Of a stretch of DNA of 64,000 nucleotides, positions 45,653-58,207 are shown one piece after another. The notes below the pieces were generated by a model. That model worked only from the letters and a program-made list of their open reading frames with translations, did no database searches and had not been told where the DNA came from. This DNA comes from Dactylonectria macrodidyma. Its lineage: Eukaryota; Ascomycota; Sordariomycetes; Hypocreales; Nectriaceae. The translations under genes were made by a program, and so were the position numbers. How positions within the stretch are numbered: position 1 is the first letter of the stretch; every line of letters begins with the position of its first letter. The DNA is taken from contig JAGMUV010000023.1 in NCBI GenBank assembly GCA_020744425.1, positions 620,001 through 684,000 on the forward strand. The letters run 5' to 3'.

Positions 45653-47059
45653 TCACCACGCCAACTCCTCTCTCGCTCGGCAGCTCGAAGCTTCCAGTTC
45701 AGAGCAAAACATCTCCTCCTCGCTCAATTTGCCCGTTTTCATCTCTCCCACCACCTTTGGCGTAGCAGGCCAGATTTCCCGTCCGCCCTGTTGCACTTCC
45801 TTCTTCCGGTGGTCCATGACCATCTGTCTAACAGCGTTCTGAAAGTGGATTGGACCCTGTGTTTTGGTTGTGTTAGCTTGAGCAAGAGTGGGATGTGTCC
45901 ATGGCTAGGACAAGGTCGTATGACACGAACCTTTTCTTTTTCTGGGTGTAGCTCCCCGTTTACAAATACGCCCGAGTTTAGGTTCCGTTGTGCCTCGTCG
46001 CATAGATGCTTGTCCTCCTCCAGGACCTGTTTGTAAAAGGCGTTGATGGCGGCGAATTCTTCATCTGTTGCTATCTTGTGGCGATAAATCTCGTTTTCAA
46101 TCTTCGTCTTCGTTGCGCCCATGGGGATCATGCGTTGAATGTAGAAAAAGTTCTTACTGAGCGTTGGCCATGGTTAGTCTTGTTTCGGGGGGGATTGAGC
46201 GGATGGAAGAATGCGATGAAGAGGAGATAGCTAGAACTTACGTTATAGTAATTGATGTGCAGGGGAACGCAAATGTGATGGATCGACGAAACTCGTCATC
46301 CTCAGTTTGTGGCTTCTTATTAATAATCTCATGCTCCAAACAACCTCCGCTCGGCTCGACTCGATACTTGCTCAAGTCTGACACTCCGGCAATCAGAGGG
46401 TGTGAAGTTGGGCAATGATAACACTCGTTGTAGTTCTCCATGACCGACTTCCAGTTGGCATTGAGATCCATCTCCCAAACATGGTCAAACGAGTAGCCGC
46501 CCGAGAAGTCGAACTGCTTCATCCTCGGCTTGTCTTCCATGCCTCCAAAGTCGTCCTCCCACTTCACGTCCGGTTCCCCAGCCTGCAGGTTCACCCAAAT
46601 GAAGCCAGCCTTGTCGATGTGCACGTTAACTGGTAGCAGCCCGTGCTGGGTCTTGTCAAAGTCCTTGACCGTGTCGAAGCGAGGCGCCTTGGCCAGGTTC
46701 CCCCGGAAGCCATAGGACCAACCATGGTATTTGCAGCTTAATATCTTGGCCTGGCCACAGCTAGACTCGACAATGGGGTACGCGCGGTGGCGGCACGCGT
46801 TGTGGAAGCCGTTGATGGCGCCCTCCCGATCGCGAACAAGGAAGAATGGGAAGTCGGCGTATGTGAAGGAGAGAAAGTCGCCCGTCTCTTTGAACCGCAG
46901 CGAATGGGTCACGAGAATCCATTTGCGAGAGAAGATTGCGCGTCTTTCCAGCTGGAACAACTCTGGTGATCTGTACCAGGATGCTGGTAGACCTCGAGAT
47001 GGAGGATCCTTAGCGCTGTTTACGTCGTTGGAGGATCCGAGACCGAGATAGCGCCACAT
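45653..47059 (-). CDS. Rieske non-haem iron oxygenase (choline-monooxygenase-like)
   Basis: Three minus-strand exons (46242-47059, 45931-46156, 45653-45856) encode 415 residues. The Rieske [2Fe-2S] site is Cys89-x-His91-x17-Cys109-x2-His112. The mononuclear iron site shows as Asn-Tyr-Asn-Glu-Cys-Tyr-His-Cys-x3-His. This is the ring-hydroxylating oxygenase alpha-subunit fold in the branch that includes choline monooxygenase and the betaine/stachydrine demethylases, which act on quaternary ammonium compounds. A separate reductase would be needed and is not in the window. Its last intron contains a GAGTGGGAT (45886-45894), but its promoter has no copy, so regulation with the hxn cluster is doubtful. 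Confidence 0.83.
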
Positions 47060-48763
47060 TTCTTAGATGGAGGAGTGATTGTTTGTGTGTTGGCTTTGTG
47101 ATTCTCTGTCAAACTGGGTTGATTCTGTTATCTGATCGTGATTGTCTAGTCGAGAATCACTTCGCGTCTGGATGGTAATATAGGCCAAGTTGCTCTCTCC
47201 GCATCCAGAGAGTGTTCGTAATGGCCTAACGGCCGGCATCCCAGTGGCTGATCGTTATCAGCCCAGCTATCTCGCCCAAGACTCGATCCGGCCCGCCACA
47301 TCACCCCTCGGAGTTGAACTAGAACGCAGTAGTGGGGGCGGAGGAGTCACAAGTGCGCTTTGTGGGTAGGACGGCTGAAGACTGGCCCCATTCCGAATGG
47401 ATGCGGTCGTCGCCCAAGTCAGTTAAAGTTCCCTGGGATAGATAGCACGCCCATTCTTGTCTCGGGCCGACCTATCAAATGAGCCTCCACGATAGGAGGG
47501 TTGAAGCCCAGAGTTGGCCCGGTGTGATAAGGCGTTGATAGTGCATTTGGCATCGGTTTGACGAGTCATATTCTCAGCAGATGAGAGACGCTTAGCATCG
47601 GGACGAGAAGTCATGTTGGGGAGCTGGAGTGGAAAAAGATCGGGTGTCTCGGCAGAAGCATTTCCTGGACGACCAACACCGACGACCAACACGGGTTAGT
47701 TTCCCATCTTTTGCAGCGGTCGAAGCAGGGCCAGAAGGATCCTTGGTCCACGTTCTAAATGAGCAAGTTGGACTCTCGATGGCTTCATTGCCAACGAGCG
47801 CAACTCTGCATAAATGGGGGGATGCGTTTGTTCCACTTGTGAGATTTCATGAAGGATATTGGATCGTCCAAAAAATTCTTTAGCTTCTGTCAGGATTGTT
47901 GATCAGTGGGATTGGGATCTCATGTAGTAACTGTTAGCAGGTTTCAGCAACTTGCAACGCCAACAACTCATGAGCAAAAGAAATCGCATCGACAGCCACC
48001 AAATTGCGAGAATAGAAGTATCGCAACCCAGAAAGGTCTCTCTTTCTATTGAAACAGTTTCTCATTCTAACAGGAGACTATAAATATCGCTCAAGCCTCA
48101 AGTACATCCATCGTTGAAGATTTCCTGAGCGGGGTAAAACATGCTCTAGGGTAGGCGTGAAGCCACCTAGACATGTTGGCTTGACTCGCCTCGCGCACAT
48201 TAGTGAGCCAAGACCCATTCAATTCGTGGAGAAATGGAAAACACTAGTTCGGTTAGTTTATGGACCCTGCAAAAACAATTTCCCGAGGCCTTTGGTGATC
48301 ATACCTCGTTGAGCATCTCGCTTCCCGGCATGGCATCAGTCCCCCAGGGAATGGAATGATGCGTATAGGTGCGGGGTACGGAAGGGAGATCTGGATGAGG
48401 TTAATGTCCCGTCCTCGACAGGGGGATCGTCGAACAGAACCACGAATTAACTCCAGAGTTTACCGGTTAAAGTTGTAGATCCATGCCGTCCTAGCCTCGC
48501 GATGCTTAATTTGCCGTCGTTGCGACGTTGCAGTAGGTGCGGAAGAAGAACCAACCAGGAACAGCTCGCGTTATTGTCACCCGAGCTCGGGACAGATGAC
48601 CAGACACCGACTTTGCCATGGATCAACACGCAATAATATGAAATAAGGTATTAATAAAAGAATTCATATAAAACCGGGATGATCAGCTTCAAGCTAGAGT
48701 GCTCACCTCGAAACCCACCTTTCGGCATCTCAGCGCCATCTCCATTCGCCCAAGAATTCGAAA
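47060..48763. other. Intergenic 1.7 kb, no gene seen
   Basis: The divergent promoter region of the Rieske and GH43-like genes. I see neither the GAGTGGG element nor CGG-N6-CCG here. This marks a regulatory gap between the two clusters. Open frames are short. Confidence 0.5.
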
Positions 48764-50641
48764 ATGGTCGCTCTTCGACTCTCGACGCTCGTAGCGCTGG
48801 CTACTTGCGCGTCTGCAAAGTGGATTGTTCCAGGCGCGAGATGGCACGACACAGAGGGTAACCTCTTCAACGCCCACGCCGGTGGCCTCTGCGTGGACCA
48901 AGAGTCGGGCAAGTTTTACTGGTTTGGCGAGTACAAGACCGAAGGCCAGGTTGAGGGGGGCGGCATCTCGGTGTACAGCTCCGATGACCTCGCAACGTGG
49001 ACGTCTCATGGAATAGCACTGGGTAGGTTTTCTGCCTCAATGTTTGTTTGAACCGAGCTCATGCGCAGAAGAACCGGTGGATGGACATCCGTGGATCTCC
49101 AAATCCAACGTCATCCAGCGACCTAAAGTCATCTACAGCGAGGAAACGGGAAAGTACCACGTATGTTCCATGTATGCCTACCTAGTATTTGACCAATGCT
49201 GACGTTTCTTAGATGTGGTGGCACGCAGACGACTCCAAATACACCCAACTCAAGCAAGGATTTGCGACTTCAGACGACATTGCTGGTCCATATACCTTCC
49301 AAAATGCCATCGCGCCGCTTGGAAACTGGTCTCAAGACTTTGGAGCCTTCACTGACTACAAGAGCGGCAAGTCCTACGCCCTGTACTCTAATGGAGATAG
49401 TAAGCAAGGACGTGATGTGTACCTCAGTCGCTTCAACGACAACATCACTGATGTTGAGGAGGCCGTTTTCCGATTCAACAAATTTGATCTCGAAGCTCCC
49501 ACAATTCTGCAAACCGACAAGAGCTACTTTGCCCTGATGAGCCACAAGACCGGATACCGACCTAACAGTGAGTAAACGACTGGATTGACATGGAATACAC
49601 CGTGAGAAAGCTAATCGGCCTAACCAGACGTTGTCGCATTCCGCGCCGACTCTCTTAGCGGTCCCTGGTCCCAGCCCTTTTTCGTCTCCCCGTCCTACAC
49701 CCGTACATTCAGCACCCAGTCTGGATTTTCGTGGAGAATCAAGGGCACAAAGAAGACGACTTATCTCTACATGGGAGACCAGGTGCGTCTCAGCTAAGCT
49801 CAGACTTCTTGAATCTTACTGACAATGCACAGTGGGATAGCGTATCGCTGTGGGAGAGCCGAAACGTCTGGCTGCCCTTGGAAATTGACGAGAATAAGAA
49901 GAGCATTGAGGTTGTCTGGCACGACATTTATGACCTCAACGTGTAAGGAAATTTGTTGACGGTTCACAAGCACATTGAAAACTGATCACTCTGGGTAGAA
50001 AAACCGGCGTCTGGAAGGCCATCAGTGGCAAAACCTACAACTCGAAGAGTGCAACGACCAAGGGAGATGTTTACCTCCAAGAGGCTGTGCGTTTACGTGT
50101 ACAAGGACTTCGCAAACTAAACTAACAAATTGATAGACCTTTGGAACCAACGGCGTCATTGCCACTGGCATTTATGGAAATGACAGCACACTCACATTTG
50201 AGGTCACTGGTCAAGGCAAAGATCAATGGGTCTCCTTTTATCACCAGAGTAAGAGTTGGCCCCAGCCGCGCTACTTGACTCATTTGGCTAACAACCTGGA
50301 AAAGACATCGATGATATGGGCTTCGGAGACCAACGTAAGTTCACACATCCTTTCCACTGTGGAAATTCGTACTGACATGAATCGTAGCCGGCGGCACACC
50401 AGACCGAATCGGAGGAACCTGGCAACTGCGCCGCATCAGCAGCGTCGTGGTCAACGGCGACACGGAGAAGGTCCACACGCTGTACCAGAGGGATACGCAC
50501 AAGGGCATCATCCTCTCCAGCCCGCTGTTGCTGCCTCTGAAGAAGGGTAAGAACAAGATCACGATTGGCGGTCTGAGCAACGGGGTCGACTACAAGGGAG
50601 CGGATATCGACAGGATTGTCGTCTACCCTCCTGAGAATTAG
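48764..50641 (+). CDS. Secreted GH43-like glycoside hydrolase (exo-1,3-galactanase type)
   Basis: A plus-strand gene with about nine small introns; ATG at 48764 and stop TAG at 50639-50641. Residues 1-18 are a signal peptide ending near Ala-Ser-Ala. The N-terminal five-bladed propeller starts with Trp-His-Asp-Thr-Glu-Gly-Asn and Ala-His-Ala-Gly-Gly, then Phe-Tyr-Trp-Phe-Gly-Glu and a Ser-Ser-Asp-Asp-Leu-x-x-Trp blade. This is the pattern of the GH43 subfamily containing exo-beta-1,3-galactanases. A Glu-Ala-Pro-Thr-Ile segment is a likely acid position. The C-terminal part looks like a carbohydrate-binding module (CBM35-like). It should act outside the cell on plant arabinogalactan. I checked the first join (at 49021) and several others; the exact exon set near 50000-50400 is approximate. 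Confidence 0.78.
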
Positions 50642-51170
50642 GTGAAGGGGTATAATCGAATTTCAGAGCATATGGATCTGTAGTAGAGTCTGTTGATAAT
50701 TGATCAAAAGGCCTTGACTTCGCAAATATTAGGTCTATCTTAACCCTAACCGTGAACTTATCCAAAAATTAATTGATGTTGTGAAGGCGCATTTTCCCAG
50801 CTTCGGATTTGTAATAAGCTAACATGCCTTGCCTGTACGAAGATTTTGTTCCTGAGATCACTTTCAATTGGCCTTATTTACCATCCCCTTGGATAAAAAC
50901 TTAAGTATGCAATGAGACGTGAGACACGGCTTATTACCCATCTAGGACAAGGATAAGGATAGTAGGATAATAGCAACGCGACGCTCAATAATATTCGAAG
51001 AGAAGGCTAGCATGGAATACAACTGTTACAGAAAATCTTTGACAATCTTTTGGTGGAAGACAAAGGCATTCGCACCAAATATGCAAAGCTTTAGCTACCC
51101 AGACTTTTGCATATCGGCAAATGGGCATAGGGCAACCTGCTTCTTTTTTGCGCATCTCACCCGTGACTCA
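50642..51170. other. Convergent 3' flanks, AT-rich
   Basis: No gene or clear signal. AT-rich 3' sequence lies between the GH43-like and FAD-oxidase stops. Confidence 0.6.
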
Positions 51171-52672
51171 CTACAGCAATGAACTTCTCTTGGTGCTTTT
51201 CCCGTTAATCTGGCTCTTCAAAGTCACATTTTGTAGAGCCCTTGCACCCTTCTTACCCTCCATCAACACATTGACGGGCTTGGTATCCCCTTGCTGCCTC
51301 CATCTCCACGCCTTTACAGCCGGGCGTTCTGAGCCAACGCCTTCGATAATGTCAGTCACCCAGTCCCCAATGTTAGGCAAATACTTGAACGCGTGCCCAC
51401 TGCCTCCCGTGGCAACCATCAAACCCGGCTGCTGCGGCACTCGGTCTATCACGAAGTGGTTGTCAAAGGTATCCGTGTACCAGCACACTCTCGTAAACGC
51501 GACGTCGAGGCCTTGCTCTAGTATCTCGGGGAGGTAGTCTGCCACGAACGACGCAATGGTGTTCATGGCCTTTGTGGGGATCTGCGTAATCGTGTCGCCC
51601 TTTGTATACCGAGTAACCGGGACGCTGCGCTCCTTGCCGTCGGGCTGGACTTGCGGGTTTGTGTACTTTGTGCCTCGGTATCCGATCTTGAAGTACCCAT
51701 CGGCGTCGACGGGGAAGCCGTACAGGCCGCCGTCTTGGCCGCTGCGCATGTTGAACATCCAGATGGGGAAGTTGTCTGCAGACAGCCGTTCGAAGAGACT
51801 CGAATTCTTGGGAATCTTGAATACAGCAACGGACCCGGCGGTGGCTTCGGCGAGTCCATCGAGTTGTGGGACCAAAACGGGTGTATAAGCTCCACACGCC
51901 ATAATGGTCAGGATGGCGGGATGGATTCTTCGGTCTTTGGTGCGAATCCCGACAACTTCCTTGCCTGCGTAGACGAGCGAGTCAAACGCACCGGCAGTTG
52001 ATCCAAAGACAAACTTTGCTCCATAGCCTCGAGCTTTGTGAAGTGCGAGGCGACATGCCTTGTCAGCCACTGCAAAGCCGCCGCTGGTATCGAGAACGCC
52101 CACGGTTGGCTTGCCACGGGTCTGTGCGTTGAACTGATCGACGTTGAAGCCGAGTTCTCGTGCTGCCGCGGCCTGTTTTGGATCCGTGGTGAGGAGTTGC
52201 GTGCCTCCATGGCCGAGCTTCGACATGGCTTCGATGGTGGCTTTCTCAAAGGGAGGCAAGATGTCGCCGGAGTTGAGGGATATTGCGCCTGAGTTGTAAA
52301 AGACTTTGTCGGCAGAGCTCATACCCGGCGGCACATTGCCATCGGACAGCTCTTTGTTCCAAGCATGCCAGTGCTCAATAGCCTCGAACGACAGTTCTTG
52401 GTATTCTGTCTGCGCGCCGTATGCTGAGCGGATGATTTTGTTCAAATCTATAATCAATTAGCCTTGTTACAGGTGGCTGAATCGAAGAAAATACCTGCTG
52501 ATGCGGCATCGCAGCCTTTGTGGTAAGAATACAAGCCGGCATCATAGTCCTGGCGATCAAAGACGGTCACATCGCGATAGCCGCGTCGGGCGAGGTGGAG
52601 GGCGGTGCTGAGGCCAAAGATGCCAGCGCCGACAATGACAATTGGGTCGTTTTTACTGGGACGAATAGACAT
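51171..52672 (-). CDS. FAD amine/amino-acid oxidase (sarcosine/pipecolate/saccharopine oxidase type)
   Basis: Two minus-strand exons (52495-52672 and 51171-52447) give 484 residues. It is a DAO-fold flavoenzyme: the FAD loop Val-Gly-Ala-Gly-Ile-Phe-Gly-Leu-Ser is near the start. A Cys-Trp-Tyr-Thr-Asp-Thr segment followed by His-Phe-Val-Ile-Asp matches the region holding the covalent-flavin Cys of monomeric sarcosine oxidase. A Gly-Gly-Ser-Gly-His-Ala-Phe-Lys motif is near the C-terminus. Fungal relatives are annotated as L-saccharopine/L-pipecolate or fructosyl-amino-acid oxidases. It ends Ser-Ser-Leu-Leu, not a peroxisomal signal. It diverges from the MFS gene across a promoter with a TCGG-N6-CCGA palindrome, placing it in the right-hand cluster. 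Confidence 0.82.
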
Positions 52673-53320
52673 GGTGGGATTGATGATACAATGTGGCTAC
52701 GTTTGGGTCTGTGCAATTAGAACACTTGCGAGTAATAAGCAACTAAAGAATGAAAGCAGATGTGGACTCGACCGTCACCAGTAATTGCGTCTTCTAAGTT
52801 ATCTGCCAGCCCCGCTTACTGTCCGCATAATTACCGTACCACCCAACTCATCAACCGGAAGGATGCGAAGAATGACAAGCGGTTCAAGCTAGAGCAAAAA
52901 AGGTGCTAGAAGGGCTCATCTAGCAACGACTCGGATTGTACCGATGACCATTCATCCTAGCTCCACACTAGACTCGGAGGAATCCATCACGTAGGATGAA
53001 GGGGCCAGGGTTGCAAAATTTGTGGAGAGCGATAGCGAAACGGATTCCGCTTCCCCAGATAACGCTCGCGCACGAGGGTGAGAAAACGACTATGCTTGTC
53101 TTGCCACGCGATGATACAGTTGCCGGGTCGCGTGTCCAATGATACGTAGAGAGCGGTCAGCCTTGGTCTGGATGTGAATATATTCATCCCGGGTTCCCAG
53201 TATCACACCAAGAAAAAGAGCAAGGGCAACCATCCAGTGCTTCTCAAAGCAACCAGATCCTTTTCCATCAAGGCCCTTTGGATACCCTCTTCAGTCTATT
53301 CCCATCGATAACTCACCATC
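52673..53320. promoter_or_regulatory. Divergent promoter with TCGG-N6-CCGA palindrome
   Basis: TCGG-ATTGTA-CCGA lies at 52931-52944, a perfect CGG-N6-CCG site of the Ppr1/UaY kind. A near match (CGG-AGGAAT-CCA) follows around 52975. The region serves the FAD oxidase (left) and the MFS transporter (right). Confidence 0.5.
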
Positions 53321-55119
53321 ATGGGTTTCACCCAATTGTTCAGCGACTCGACGCTCGCCAAGTATGTCAAAAGCATACGGGAGTCTCCTCGCGAAGTCAT
53401 CTTCAACCGCCGACTACTGCTGACCACGGCGGTATATGCCATGTCCGGCATGTGCATCAGTAAGTCATCCATGAGCTAGATGACACAATACGCAATGTTA
53501 ACATTCAATCACAGCCTGGGATCAAGGCTCAAGCTCTGTCGTCCCCTCTCTCCCAGGATTCTCCTCGAGATTTGGCATCGCCTCGGCCACGAACCCCAAG
53601 GAGGTGACCAACTTCATCTCCTTCGTCTACCTCACCGCCGGTGTCGGCTCTGGCATCTCCTTCTTCATCAACGACCGCATCGGTCGTCTGTGGTCGCTCC
53701 GTCTCTACTTTGCCGTCTGGATCGTCGGCCAGATCATCGCCACCTTGTCTAACGGCCATCTCGGCGCCCTCTACACCGCCCGCTTCATCTCTGGTCTCGG
53801 TATCGGCCCCTTGACTGTGACTGGACCCATGTCTATTGTCGAAATCGCGCCTACCGAAATCCGAGGCCTGTTGACCGTCTGGTTTAGCGTTGTCATGTTG
53901 CTCAGTCTGACTGTCAGCACGCTCACTGTCTACGCTTGCTACCTTCATATCGCCGCCTCGAACCTGCAGTACCAGATCGTCTTCTTTACGCCGACGATCG
54001 TCTGTGCCCTCATGATCGTCGCCAGTTTCTTCGTCTACGAATCGCCCCGATGGCTAATGCTCGTTGGTCGTGAAGAAGAAGCCACGCAAAATCTAGAGGC
54101 CCTCCGCGGCCTGCCTCGGGACCACCCTCGCGTCGCTAGCGAGCTCACAGATATTCGACTACAAATCGAGGGCGAGCATTCCAAATATGGAGCCAACGGA
54201 GGTCTCAAGTCTGTGCTCAGAGAGACCTTCATGGTGCCCGCAAACCTCCGCCGCGTCCAGCAATCTCTCGTCTCTTATGCCTTGGCTCAGCTATCTGGCG
54301 CCAACTCCGTGACAAGCTACCTCGTCCCCATCCTGTCTCTCATGGGTCTCGGAGGAGAAACCGATCGGTCTCTCTTCTTGTCCAGCATGTACTCCATGGC
54401 CAAGTTCTTTTACACCCTGATTGCGTCCTTCTTCTTCATCGATGCCCTGGGCCGTCGCAAGTCGCTCTTTACCGGAATCACCATCCAGATGATTTCAGAT
54501 ATCTACATTGGAGTCTACGTAAAGTACAAGCAAGCCGGCCCGGTATCGGACGCAGCTTCACAAGCCGCGGTGGCAGCCATTTTTATCCACGGATTCGGCT
54601 ACGCAGTCGGTAAGTTGCAGCAGAGCCACGGGCACACATAAAGTGAGTCATTGAAGCTGACAGTATTTAGGCCTACTGGTCTTGCCATACGTCTTTGGCG
54701 CTGAATTGTGGCCCAACAGCATTCGATCCTTCGGTTCTGCCCTGAGCCAGGCCTTCCACTGGCTGTTCTACTTTGGCCTCAACCGAGCGACCCCGAATAT
54801 TCTCGAGAGCATGGATAACTGGGGAGCTTTCATCTTCTATGGTTCCTGGTGCTTCATCTCTCTTATCTACGTCTTTTTAGCTGTGCCCGAAACTGCAGGC
54901 TTGCCTGTGGAGCATCTCGACGCCCTCTTTGAGGGCCCCTGGTGGCAGATTCGCAGCACAGCCAAGAAGTATCGCCATACCATTACAGCACGAGAGGTTG
55001 ACCCAGAAGAGTGAGTTCTAAGTTCCTACTATGCTAGAGTGAGTTGAGACTGATCTATCCCTAGTGGCAGCATCGATCAGGAAGACGTTGCCAAAGTGAA
55101 GGGGAATGATAGCATCTGA
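53321..55119 (+). CDS. MFS sugar-porter family transporter
   Basis: Four exons (53321-53459, 53515-54609, 54671-55010, 55065-55119) encode 542 residues with 12 predicted helices. It shows Thr-Ala/Trp-Asp-Gln-Gly in helix 1, Asn-Asp-Arg-Ile-Gly-Arg after helix 2, Glu-Ile-Arg-Gly after helix 4, Glu-Ser-Pro-Arg-Trp-Leu after helix 6, and Pro-Glu-Thr-Ala-Gly-Leu-Pro-Val-Glu after helix 12. The helix-7 signature of true hexose carriers (Gln-Gln-x-x-Gly) is altered to Ala-Gln-Leu-Ser-Gly-Ala-Asn. This suggests a substrate other than hexose, such as a polyol or sugar/carboxylic acid. It is probably the uptake system of the right-hand cluster. Confidence 0.87.
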
Positions 55120-55778
55120 GGCGAGCCACAGGTGCCCATTTCCTATTTAGTTCCATCATTACATTCGTAGGTGACGAGGTATGGGATTTATTTGAATGCG
55201 AATTCTTTCTTTCAGCCGTCGGATCGACGTCTCATCACGTGTTGCTCTACAACAGCGAGAGCAATCGCCACATTCCAACCACAGTCGAATAAACTGGGAT
55301 GAGTCAATCTCAATGGCCCGCTTAAATAAAGACAACACATGGGGGCTTCCGTACTTCAATGCATCTACATTTACCAATCACCATTGATCGTGCATGTATC
55401 TTCCGGATGGAATTTGTCCCAGATGTGATCAAGCCACTGTTCGATGCTAAATGCGGTGATAAAATGCGATCCCGTTTCTCACGTGGTCTATTGGCGACCT
55501 TCACAAGGTCGGTAGCAGTACCAAATAATTCAGATATGTAACTTTAGATGATGAATTGAATAGTGCGGGATTGGTTATTTCAAGGCGCTTTATCTTGACA
55601 GTTGAACTCACGGACACATCGACTGCATGAGGAACTCCATCACCCCCAATGCGTGCATGAAAGCCGAGCATCGCTTAAATCTTGAGAGAGGTACTAGAAA
55701 TAACATTATGTTTCTTCATGTTTCCAAACTTCAACAGTTGACTGCTCCGTCTATGTACATTCCGTCTTCCATGTTTTG
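55120..55778. other. Convergent 3' flanks, no gene
   Basis: An AT-rich gap between the stops of the transporter and the hydroxyacid dehydrogenase. Only short frames are present. Confidence 0.6.
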
Positions 55779-56896
55779 TTACTTCTTAATCTTATCCAGG
55801 TTGACGGGGCTATTAGCCTTGCCCGTCTCAAAATAGGCCCTGATATTCTCAAAGCACTCGCGCTCCGCCTTTTGGAACGCTACATCAGTCAAACCGCCAA
55901 GATGCGGCTGCACGATAACATTCTCCTGCTCAAAGAACCAGGGGTCCACGTTGGGCTCGTCGCAAAGTACGTCAAGTCCTGCTCGAGCGATCTTTCCAGA
56001 CTGAAGTGCAACCTTTAGCGCGGCCTCGTCGATCACAGCGCCTCTTGCGGTGTTGACGAGGAAAGTTCCATCCTTCATTGCCTCGAATTGGGCGGTACTG
56101 ATGAGATTGGTGGTGTTTGCATTTAAAGGGCAATTCAGTGATACAACGTCTGAGGCGGAAAGTAGCTCCTCTAGAGTAGAGCAGTATGTGGCGTTGTACG
56201 TCTTCTCTTCCTCTTCGGGAAGTTGATGCCGGTTATAGTATTTGACCTTCATATTGAAGGCGGCAGCTTTCTTTGCAAGGTACTGCGACGTGGCTGTATG
56301 AGTATTGCTTCTTTGCCAAAGCGTCTGTTCATGATTAGAGTTGCATGACTGACCTTTCCAATGGAGCCCAGACCAACGATACCGAGTGTCAAATTGGTAG
56401 GGTCTCTAGCTGGGCTAAGAACTCCCGGCTGACCTCGCCATTTCCCAGCCCTGGCACTTCGTTCCGCAGTGAACGCATTTCTTAGCACAGCCAATATCAA
56501 GAACATGGCCATATCAGCCGTGGCCTCAGCGACCGCATCGACAGAGTTGCAGAAAATAATGCCGCTCCGGCTCATCCACTCAACATCAAACTCGTTGAAT
56601 CCAGCCGAAGCCGATGTGATAATATGGCAGCCCGGCGTGAGAGACCTGAGCAGGCCCTCGTCAAAAGGCTCATACGGAGGCGTCCCCATGCGGATGATGA
56701 AAGCATCAACGGGACCACCGCGCTTGATGAGCTCAGGCAGCTTCTGCTGCGTCTCGGCGCGGTTAGAGGCATCTAGGACCTCGTAGTCGAACTGTTTGCC
56801 AAAGGCCTCGAGATACTCGGTGCCGGCGAACTTGGGGGCGCCGAGACATACCACGCGTGGCTTCTTTGCGCTATCTTCGAGGCGACTGGGAGACAT
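55779..56896 (-). CDS. D-isomer-specific 2-hydroxyacid dehydrogenase
   Basis: Two minus-strand exons (56354-56896 and 55779-56282; phase-0 intron) encode 348 residues. The intron splits the Rossmann loop right after Gly-Leu-Gly-Ser-Ile-Gly-Lys. The catalytic triad is intact: Arg261 (Asn-Thr-Ala-Arg-Gly), Glu290 (Cys-Asp-Glu-Pro) and His308 (Gln-Pro-His-Leu-Gly-Gly). The enzyme interconverts D-2-hydroxyacids and 2-oxoacids with NAD(P)H in the cytosol. Because the cluster also has a 2-oxoadipate dioxygenase/decarboxylase whose product is D-2-hydroxyglutarate, oxidation of that product to 2-oxoglutarate is a reasonable guess. Glyoxylate or hydroxypyruvate reduction is an alternative. It diverges from the racemase-family gene over a CGG-N6-CCG site. 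Confidence 0.88.
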
Positions 56897-57421
56897 GGTT
56901 GTGGCGTGATGATTGAAAAGATAGAAACGGATAACCGGACAGAGACTAGAACGAGGTCGAATCTGAGTATTGCTGGCTGTGTTTTATTCAGCCATATGCG
57001 TGATATTGCACATTCTAGCTGCAGACTCAGACGTCAATATCCACCACGCGGCGAAACAGGCCTTTCCCCTGTAAGCAGCGATCATCCATGACTCTCGCTT
57101 TCCCCTGCCAGATTAGACGCAACAGCTGCGCCCGCTGAAGGGGGACGGATTCCTCCGACTCTCCAGGATGACGCAGAGTTGTTTCGTGATGTTGAGACGT
57201 AAGAGTCGGCTTCTCCCGTGATTGGTTGGAATGGCTCCACTGATCGTTTGGCGCCATCAACAACTCCCGAGCTGGAGATAGCGGGGTGCGATTCGATAGA
57301 CTTGGGGAGCTTTGGCTCGCCGTAACTAATTTACTTGAGAAATAGCAGACGAGGAGAAGATTGACTGACCCTTGTAAGCATTGACTAACAATATCAAACG
57401 TTCGTTACTCAACACCACGCC
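56897..57421. promoter_or_regulatory. Divergent promoter with CGG-N6-CCG site
   Basis: CGG-ATTCCT-CCG is at 57147-57158, midway between the dehydrogenase and the racemase-family gene. No gene lies within. Confidence 0.5.
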
Positions 57422-58207
57422 ATGGCAGATCAGACAACACCCTTGCCTCCACTGGGATTCCTCGCTGTGGAAGTCGACATCTTCAGGCCACCAGGGGATC
57501 CATTCAACGAAAAGACATGGCCGTTTCCCCTCATCCGAGAAAAAGTCACTGGTACCACTGAGTCCCAGATAGTCACCGACACCGCATACGACGATGCTTT
57601 CATCGACCGATTTGTGGCTGCTGGGTTGAAACTCGCAGAGCGCGGCACGATTGGTATTATTACGAGCTGCGGATTTCTTGCCATGGCCCAGAAAAGGTAT
57701 GAGCTCGGCACAAAGTGCTTGACTAGGCAAGACGCAAGTGATTGACACATCTCTAGGCTAGCAGCTCGTCTACCCATCCCCATAGCAACGTCTGCTCTCG
57801 TCCAAATTCCCAGTCTCAGAGCCATCCTCCCTGCTGAAAAAGCCGTCGGGGTGTTTACGTATGATGCCAGAAGATTGAACAATGCACATCTGCGCGAGCT
57901 TGGTATCGATCCAGAGGGAGTCAGGATATGGGGTCTCCCCGACGATGGCCACCTAAGGGGCATCTGTGCCCGGGGTGAAGACTATGATGCCAGCGTTCTC
58001 AAGAAAGAGCTGGTGGATCAGGCTAGAGCTCTGGTGTTGAAGTATCCTGAAGTAGGAGTGGTCGTCTTGGAGTGTACCAATATGCCGCCATATGGAGATG
58101 CTATCCAGCGAGCGATTAATCTGCCCGTGTACGATATATACACCATGGGTACGTGGTTCTACTCTGGGCTTTTAAGAATGAATCCTTTATCTTGGAAGGA
58201 GGAGTAA
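57422..58207 (+). CDS. Asp/Glu racemase superfamily enzyme
   Basis: Two exons (57422-57696 and 57757-58207) encode 241 residues of the Asp/Glu/hydantoin racemase fold. The two active-site cysteines are present: Cys83 in Ile-Thr-Ser-Cys-Gly and Cys198 in Leu-Glu-Cys-Thr-Asn-Met-Pro-Pro. The superfamily includes amino-acid and hydantoin racemases, maleate isomerase and arylmalonate decarboxylase. With both cysteines it is more likely a racemase or isomerase than a decarboxylase (which has one). It has no signal peptide and is cytosolic. The substrate is unknown. In this cluster it could invert the stereocentre of an amino- or hydroxy-acid before oxidation. Confidence 0.82.

Noticed and set aside
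45886..45894. GAGTGGGAT as evidence that the Rieske gene is in the hxn regulon
   Set aside because: It lies in the gene's last intron, not its promoter, and a few copies are expected by chance.
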